A stretch of 11,647 nucleotides of DNA. Source: a bacterium (lineage in GTDB: Bacteria; Patescibacteriota; Patescibacteriia; Patescibacteriales; JALTFF01). Each line of letters starts with the position of its first letter. The first letter of the stretch is position 1. Made by a program: the position numbers and the translations under genes. This document shows positions 6,947 to 11,647 of the stretch, one piece after another. The DNA lies in the NCBI GenBank assembly GCA_027007465.1, contig JALTFF010000024.1, positions 1 through 11,647 of the forward strand, in the 5' to 3' direction. The notes beneath the pieces were generated by a model. The model saw only the letters and a program-made list of their open reading frames with translations, made no database searches and was not told the origin of the DNA.

Positions 6947-7232
6947 AATTTAGAGATATTTTAAAATTAACATTTTATATGGCAAAAAAAGAGTGATTTG
7001 TTTTCATGCAACAACATTTATCACAATGCGCATTATTTACACTAAACATACTAAAAACTGCCTATCGCGCTGTAATGCAAGCGCATTATCTAAGTAAATA
7101 ACATCTTCGCCTTATAACACGGCATACAGGCTACGCACACCACAGCAAAAATAATAGAAAAAGTGGATTCTGCATCATTTTATTTTTTTCTGCGCGCTCT
7201 GCAACTGCATTAGCAATATTCCAACATTATTA
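6947..7232. other. 286-bp non-coding gap between gatC and gatA
   Basis: No gene, tRNA or terminator is recognised. By hand count, 7021-7200 has about 38% G+C, clearly above the neighbouring genes (a sample line of ligA, 8041-8100, is about 20%). It holds two palindromic units, AATGCGCATT (7025-7034) and AATGC-AAGC-GCATT (7074-7087). TTATTTAC (7033-7040) and GTAAATAA (from about 7094) form an inverted repeat. Alternating GC words occur at CGCGC (7066-7070) and TGCGCGC (7191-7197). The short minus-strand open frames in it are 10-16 codons and look like chance. A gatA promoter lies at its gatA end. Confidence 0.6.
6958..6985 (-). promoter_or_regulatory. Possible promoter for gatA with near-leaderless start
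   Basis: On the minus strand TTGCCA (6985-6980, five of six consensus bases), a 16-base spacer and TAAAAT (6963-6958, five of six) lie just before gatA. Transcription would start about 5 bases upstream of the ATG at 6946, giving an almost leaderless mRNA. This fits the missing Shine-Dalgarno sequence and the large gap to gatC. Confidence 0.45.
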
Positions 7233-7532
7233 TTAGGAATCTCTTAACATCCTCTTTACTCTATTGTAATCTCCTTGCCTTTGAGGAAATTGTTCAATCA
7301 TTTTTTCTTGTATTTGTTTGTCGCATTCTTCAACCTCATCTTCTGCCATAATATTTTCTAATCCAGTCACTTGAGCTGTTGGTTCAACATCTAAAGTATT
7401 TACCTTTTTTAATTGATCAATATAATCAAGAACACTGTTTAATTGCCCACTATATAATTCTTGTTCTAATTCACTTAATTCTAAATGAGCTAAATCAGCA
7501 ATATGTTTAACTTCTTGCTTTGATAATTTCAT
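7233..7532 (-). CDS. gatC: Asp-tRNA(Asn)/Glu-tRNA(Gln) amidotransferase subunit C
   Basis: 99 residues, typical of GatC, the small subunit that wraps around GatA and GatB and stabilises the GatCAB complex. The N-terminal helical signature is clear: VKHIADLAHLELSELE (8-23), then QLNSVLDYIDQL (30-41), LDVEPTAQV (47-55) and the conserved acidic EDEVEE (64-69). It starts 3 bases after the ligA stop (TAA-CTT-ATG), so it is almost certainly co-transcribed with ligA. gatA follows on the same strand but only after 286 non-coding bases, which is unusual because these genes are normally packed together. No Shine-Dalgarno sequence is seen. Confidence 0.95.
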   Translation of the reverse strand: MKLSKQEVKHIADLAHLELSELEQELYSGQLNSVLDYIDQLKKVNTLDVEPTAQVTGLENIMAEDEVEECDKQIQEKMIEQFPQRQGDYNRVKRMLRDS

Positions 7533-7535
7533 AAG

Positions 7536-9617
7536 TTATAAAATATTTTTAAATAATTTTAAAAACTCTTGTTCATTAATAATATTAATTCCTAATTTTT
7601 TTGATTTTTCATATTTACTGCCAGGATTTTTTCCAACCACCACAAAGTCTGTTTTTTTACTTACATTAGAATTAACATTTCCACCATATTTTCTTATAAT
7701 AACCTTTGCTTGCTCTCTTGTCAAATTATTCATAGTTCCTGTTAAAACAAAATTTTTATTAACAATTGCTGAATTAAGCTTAAACTCTTCTGGTTGGTTT
7801 ATAATAATCACGCCATTCTGCTCTAATCTTTTTAAAACTTCTAAATTATGTTCATTATGAAACCAGTTATAAATGCTTTTAGCCATAATCTCACCAAAAT
7901 CTTTAATTTTTTCAAAATCCTCTTTGTTTATTTTACTTAATAACCTCACAATATTGCTAATTTGCAATTTTTTGTCTTTTAATCTTTTACTAATCTGCCT
8001 GGCTAATTCAATAGCATTTTCTTCTCCAATATGCGCAATTCCTAATGCGTAAATAAATTTGGATAAGTTAATTTTTTTACTATTTTCAATAGCTTTAATT
8101 AAATTTTGCGCTGATTTTTCAGCAAATCTTTCTAAAGGTTTTAAATCACCTTGAGTTAATGTAAAAATGTCAGCTATGTCAACAATTAACCCTTGGTCAA
8201 TTAACTGCTTTATTATTTTAGGTCCTAAACCAATAATATCAAAACCTTTTTTTGAAACAAAATGTTCTAACTCTCTTTCTCTAATAGCTCCACAATTTTT
8301 ATTACTACAACGATAATAAACTTCACCTGGCATTTTGACTACTAATGAGCCACAAAATGGACAATATTTTGGCATTTGAAATTTCTTTTCTTTTCCAGTC
8401 CTTAACTTTGGAAATACTTTTACAATTTTAGGAATCACATCTCCAGCTCTTTCAACAATAACAGTGTCGCCTATTCTTACTCCTAAACGATTTATCTCAT
8501 CCATATTATGCAAAGTTGCCCGTGTAATTGTTGTTCCTCCAACTTTTACTGGCTTTAATTTTGCAACTGGTGTTAAAATCCCTGTCCTACCAACCTGAAC
8601 AATAATATCTTGAACAATAGTAATAGCCTGTTCAGCTGGAAATTTAAAAGCTATTGAGCCTCGCGGAGCCTTTCCAACAATGCCTAATTTTTTAAATAAT
8701 TTATTATTATTAACTGTAATAACAACCCCATCTATTTGATAAGGCAGTTTTTCTCTTTGCTTAAATACATTATTACAATAAACTATAGCATCTTTTAATG
8801 TTTGACAATACATTCCATTGTCTGTTTTAAATCCTAATATATTACAAATTTTATGCTCTTGTTGATGAGTTGCTTGTCCCATATCAGTTGTTACTGCATA
8901 AGCTAAAAATTCTAATTTTCTACTAGCTGCTAATCTAGGATCTAATTGCCTAATAGAACCAGCTGCTATATTTCTTGGATTGGCATACTCTTTCTTGCCC
9001 TGTTGCCTCCTTTGTCTGTTTATTTCATTAAACCTATCCTTTGTCATAAGAATTTCTCCTCTTATTTCAATTACACCATTTTTTATTAAATTAAAATTTA
9101 TATTAGATAAATCTTTACCTACTAATCCTATTTTCTTTAATGACAATGGTACTGATTCAATTGTTTTAACATTTTGTGTCACATCCTCGCCTATTCTGCC
9201 ATCTCCTCTAGTTGACGCTAATTGAAGAATTCCATTCTTATAAATTAAAGATATAGCAAACCCATCTAATTTTTGTTCTGCATAATAATCAAATCTCTCA
9301 TTTTGAGCTAATTTTTTAATTCTTTGTTCCCACTTTTCTAATTCTTGTTCTGAAAAAACATCCTCTAAAGATAGCATTATATTTTTATGCTCTACTTTCT
9401 TAAATTTATCTAATGGCTTTCCACCAACTCTTTGTGTTGGGGAATCAGGAGTAATGAATTCTGGGTACTTATCCTCTAATTGCTTTAATTCATGTTTTAG
9501 TGAGTCTAAAGCAGCATCGCTAATTTCTTGCTTATCTAAAACATGATAAAGATAACGATGGTAATTTATCACTTTTCTTAACTTTTCTATGCGATTTTTA
9601 GCTTCTTGCTTTGTCAT
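7536..9617 (-). CDS. ligA: NAD+-dependent DNA ligase
   Basis: 693 residues, slightly longer than the usual ~670. It seals nicks in replication and repair using NAD+. Domains in order: Ia NAD-binding (about 1-65, with YHRYLYHVLDKQEISDAALD at 19-38), adenylation domain with catalytic lysine K116 in KLDG (116-119), OB fold (about 330-410, with VGRTGILTPVA at 342-352), four-cysteine zinc finger (C419, C422, C437, C442), helix-hairpin-helix region (about 450-590) and C-terminal BRCT domain (about 615-693, VLTGTMNNLTREQA). All key residues are present, so it should be active. It lies 37 bases after the activase stop. A lone TTGACT word (9650-9645) in that gap could be a -35 box but lacks a good -10. 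gatC follows after 3 bases. Confidence 0.97.
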   Translation of the reverse strand: MTKQEAKNRIEKLRKVINYHRYLYHVLDKQEISDAALDSLKHELKQLEDKYPEFITPDSPTQRVGGKPLDKFKKVEHKNIMLSLEDVFSEQELEKWEQRIKKLAQNERFDYYAEQKLDGFAISLIYKNGILQLASTRGDGRIGEDVTQNVKTIESVPLSLKKIGLVGKDLSNINFNLIKNGVIEIRGEILMTKDRFNEINRQRRQQGKKEYANPRNIAAGSIRQLDPRLAASRKLEFLAYAVTTDMGQATHQQEHKICNILGFKTDNGMYCQTLKDAIVYCNNVFKQREKLPYQIDGVVITVNNNKLFKKLGIVGKAPRGSIAFKFPAEQAITIVQDIIVQVGRTGILTPVAKLKPVKVGGTTITRATLHNMDEINRLGVRIGDTVIVERAGDVIPKIVKVFPKLRTGKEKKFQMPKYCPFCGSLVVKMPGEVYYRCSNKNCGAIRERELEHFVSKKGFDIIGLGPKIIKQLIDQGLIVDIADIFTLTQGDLKPLERFAEKSAQNLIKAIENSKKINLSKFIYALGIAHIGEENAIELARQISKRLKDKKLQISNIVRLLSKINKEDFEKIKDFGEIMAKSIYNWFHNEHNLEVLKRLEQNGVIIINQPEEFKLNSAIVNKNFVLTGTMNNLTREQAKVIIRKYGGNVNSNVSKKTDFVVVGKNPGSKYEKSKKLGINIINEQEFLKLFKNIL

Positions 9618-9654
9618 AAAATTAACTTATTTAGCAAAAGGAATAGTCAAAGAA

Positions 9655-10629
9655 TTAATTATTAAGATTTGACCACTTTCCACACCTATCACCCCAACGA
9701 GCAACTACTTTTCCATTTATCCTAGCTTCAATTACTTCACAACGATTAGGGCATCCATTACATATAAATGAAGTGCATTTAATATCTTTATCAATAATTT
9801 CAAAACCTGTAAATTTTGTTTTTTTAGGAGGATTTTCTTTAACTATCAATGCTACGCCAAAAGCTCCCATTACTGTATTGTATGGCGGAACTATTACTTC
9901 TTCTCCTAATTCATCGCTAAAAGCTTTTTTCATCCCAACATTTTCTGAAACACCGCCCTGAAATACAATAGGTGGTTTTATGTTTTTTCCCTTAGCTATA
10001 TTGCTTAAAAAATTTCTTGCCATTCCTTGACAAAGACCAGCAATAATATCTTCTGTTTTATGTCCAACTTGTTGTTTATGTATCATATCAGATTCTGCAA
10101 AAACAGTACATCTACTAGCTATAGCAGTCGGACTATTAGACTTTAATGCAATTTCACCAAATTTTTCAATTGGAATTCCTAATCTCTGCGCTTGATTATC
10201 AAGAAAGCTCCCTGTGCCAGCAGCGCATAAAAGATTCATAGCAAAATCAACTGCTACTCCATTTTCTAAAATTATAATCTTACTATCTTGTCCTCCAATC
10301 TCAATTATTGTCCTAACATCTGGAACAAAAAAACTTGAACCTTTTGCGTGTGTTGAAATTTCATTTTTTATTATATCTGCTCCAACAATTACACCAGCTA
10401 ATTGCCTGCCAGATCCGGTTGTCCCGACTCCTGCAATTTCTACATTTTCTGGTAATTTTTCTTTTAGCATCTTTAATCCGTTTTTTACAGCTTTTATAGG
10501 ATCTCCTTCTGTGCGAAGATATAATGAAAATAAAACATTAGCTTTTTCGTCAATTAAAACTAAGTCAGTAGAAATTGATCCAACATCAATTCCTAAATAA
10601 ATTTTTTTATTTTTTTTGTTTTGTTGCAT
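9655..10629 (-). CDS. 2-hydroxyacyl-CoA dehydratase-type activase (BadF/BadG/BcrA/BcrD ATPase family)
   Basis: 324 residues of the ASKHA ATPase fold. In the family a homodimer holding one [4Fe-4S] cluster couples ATP hydrolysis to injecting a low-potential electron into a partner enzyme. Motifs: GIDVGSISTDLVLID (13-27), GTTGSGR (69-75), IEIGGQDSK (109-117), CAAGTGSFLD (135-144), SRCTVFAES (172-180) and FQGGVSEN (223-230). C135 and C174 match the bridging-cluster cysteines. A C-terminal extension adds C285, C290, C293, C297 and C316, absent from short HgdC-type activases as I remember them but seen in DUF2229-associated ones. The start overlaps the upstream partner gene by 23 bases; no later Met precedes the first ATP motif, so this start is the best choice. 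The substrate cannot be read from sequence. Confidence 0.9.
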   Translation of the reverse strand: MQQNKKNKKIYLGIDVGSISTDLVLIDEKANVLFSLYLRTEGDPIKAVKNGLKMLKEKLPENVEIAGVGTTGSGRQLAGVIVGADIIKNEISTHAKGSSFFVPDVRTIIEIGGQDSKIIILENGVAVDFAMNLLCAAGTGSFLDNQAQRLGIPIEKFGEIALKSNSPTAIASRCTVFAESDMIHKQQVGHKTEDIIAGLCQGMARNFLSNIAKGKNIKPPIVFQGGVSENVGMKKAFSDELGEEVIVPPYNTVMGAFGVALIVKENPPKKTKFTGFEIIDKDIKCTSFICNGCPNRCEVIEARINGKVVARWGDRCGKWSNLNN

Positions 10630-11647
10630 AATAATTTCTTACTACATCAGAAAATGCCTCAATCCTAGTAACAATACCAGCTTCACCAACTTCTTCATCT
10701 AATGATAAGGATAAAAAAGGTATTTTTGATTTTAAATGAATTTTTTGCAATATTGGCCTTACTGTAGATTCAGGCATACAGTTAAGTGGAAGTAAATGTA
10801 TTATCCCATCAAAATCTTTTTTTACATAATTAAGCATCTCATAAATTGCGTCTCTCCCATGTCCACCAACTGTTGATTTTAAATAAGGCATAATCTTCCT
10901 TTGCATAATCCAATTTCTCCAAGGAAATAAATGCTTTTTTAAATGATAAGTAATATCCATCTCTCTATAAGCCTCTATTCCCTCTTGACCTAATTTTTTT
11001 TCTAACTCAAAATTAATTGAATCATCACTAACTGTAAATATTTCTCCAATAATTCCTACACGAGGAATTATTTTTTGACTGTTAATTTTAACTTTTGACA
11101 ATTTTTCATCAATATTTTTCCTCAATCTACTTACAGAAATAAATTTATTAGCTTTATCAACCTCTTCTAAAGCCCAAGCTAAAATTTTGTCTGTTTCACC
11201 TTTAGTTATTTCTCTAGGCCTTAAATAATTCATTCTTCTTTCTAAATGTTCAATTAATCTTAATTTTTGATTAAAGAATAAAAAGGCAGCCATTATTTTA
11301 AAAAATGAAAGGCCTGAGATCTCCCTTACTTTTAAATAAAAATCTTTAAGAGTTTGATCAAAAGTAACAAATTTAACTCTAAATCCAGCCTCTCTTAGCG
11401 ATTTTTCCTGAATATCACTATAATATCTCATTCTGCAAGATCCACCTAATGATGTTATCATAAAAATAGTATCAGCGCCTCTTTTAATAGATTCAATATA
11501 ATTTCCAACATTGGCTTTTAGCGGAAAACAATAAGTTTCTGGCGATAATCTTGCTCCATTTTTTATAGTTTCTTGATTTGTCCTTTTAGGGACAACAAAA
11601 TCAATGCCTAATTTTTGAAAAATAGCTTTAAATGCAATTGTATAATG
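10607..11647 (-). CDS. BCR/HAD-family (DUF2229-like) iron-sulfur protein, start beyond window
   Basis: The frame stays open to the right edge of the window, giving at least 346 residues. The ATG at 11461 is internal, because conserved sequence precedes it. Numbering from the edge, the fragment shows ARLSPETYCFPLK (32-44, C40), GADTIF then GGSCRMRYY (68-76, C71), PRVGIIGEIFTVSD (195-208), STVGGHGRDA, LLPLNCMPES (285-294, C290) and SLDEEVGEAGIVTRIEAF (315-332). This is the pattern of DUF2229 / 2-hydroxyacyl-CoA dehydratase D-component-like proteins, in which three conserved cysteines bind an Fe-S cluster. It is the natural partner of the activase encoded next and overlapping it. Whether it is a dehydratase, a reductase or a double-cubane-cluster-type protein cannot be told here. 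Confidence 0.85.
   Translation of the reverse strand, partial: HYTIAFKAIFQKLGIDFVVPKRTNQETIKNGARLSPETYCFPLKANVGNYIESIKRGADTIFMITSLGGSCRMRYYSDIQEKSLREAGFRVKFVTFDQTLKDFYLKVREISGLSFFKIMAAFLFFNQKLRLIEHLERRMNYLRPREITKGETDKILAWALEEVDKANKFISVSRLRKNIDEKLSKVKINSQKIIPRVGIIGEIFTVSDDSINFELEKKLGQEGIEAYREMDITYHLKKHLFPWRNWIMQRKIMPYLKSTVGGHGRDAIYEMLNYVKKDFDGIIHLLPLNCMPESTVRPILQKIHLKSKIPFLSLSLDEEVGEAGIVTRIEAFSDVVRNYYATKQKK

Noticed and set aside
7131..7178. Minus-strand 15-codon frame with a hydrophobic run (MMQNPLFLLFLL), like a leader peptide.
   Set aside because: Very short, no ribosome-binding site, and short hydrophobic frames are expected by chance in T-rich sequence.
10214..10600. A 128-codon plus-strand open frame.
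   Set aside because: Fully antisense to the activase, whose motifs are intact; Pro/Ser/Thr-rich translation looks like a shadow.
10607..11461. A complete 284-residue protein starting at the ATG at 11461.
   Set aside because: The frame is open to the window edge, and the 62 codons before that ATG encode family-conserved sequence, including the CFP cysteine motif. The true start is outside the window.
1..11647. CRISPR array, transposase, integrase, prophage or toxin-antitoxin genes.
   Set aside because: No regularly spaced repeats and no matching protein motifs were seen in any frame inspected.

Overview
The window looks like a piece of a small, AT-rich bacterial genome. My best guess is a Patescibacteria/CPR-type organism. 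This rests on the strong Lys/Asn/Ile codon bias, the lack of recognisable Shine-Dalgarno sequences, a secreted Kazal plus repeated beta-module protein, and a large polytopic membrane protein of a type I associate with that group. It is an inference: no rRNA or marker tree is available here. The standard code with TGA as stop fits, because gatA ends at a TGA where the family normally ends.

Layout. Positions 1-268 are non-coding and hold an imperfect long inverted repeat resembling a widespread bacterial interspersed repeat. A plus-strand gene (269-2311) encodes a multi-pass, GT-C-like membrane protein. It converges on a minus-strand gene (2395-4188) for a secreted protein with a Kazal domain, four OB-like modules and a very basic insert. 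A long palindromic terminator serving both directions lies between them. A 397-bp non-coding stretch follows. Everything from 4586 to the right edge is then on the minus strand. Read in transcription order these genes are: a BCR/HAD-family (DUF2229-like) protein whose start lies beyond the window, its ATP-dependent activase, ligA, gatC, a 286-bp non-coding gap, gatA, rplU and def.

How the genes fit together. The rightmost pair is a candidate ATP-driven low-potential electron-transfer module: an iron-sulfur acyl-CoA dehydratase/reductase-like protein plus its activating ATPase. It overlaps by 23 bases and runs into ligA after 37 bases. LigA seals DNA nicks. GatC and GatA are two of the three subunits of the tRNA-dependent amidotransferase; gatB is not in the window. 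rplU and def (ribosomal protein L21 and peptide deformylase) form a two-gene unit with its own strong-looking promoter immediately after gatA.

The most interesting points are the activase module and its extra cysteine cluster, the modular Kazal protein, the absence of SD sequences at all eight visible starts, and non-coding gaps that are GC-richer than the genes around them and share small palindromic words.
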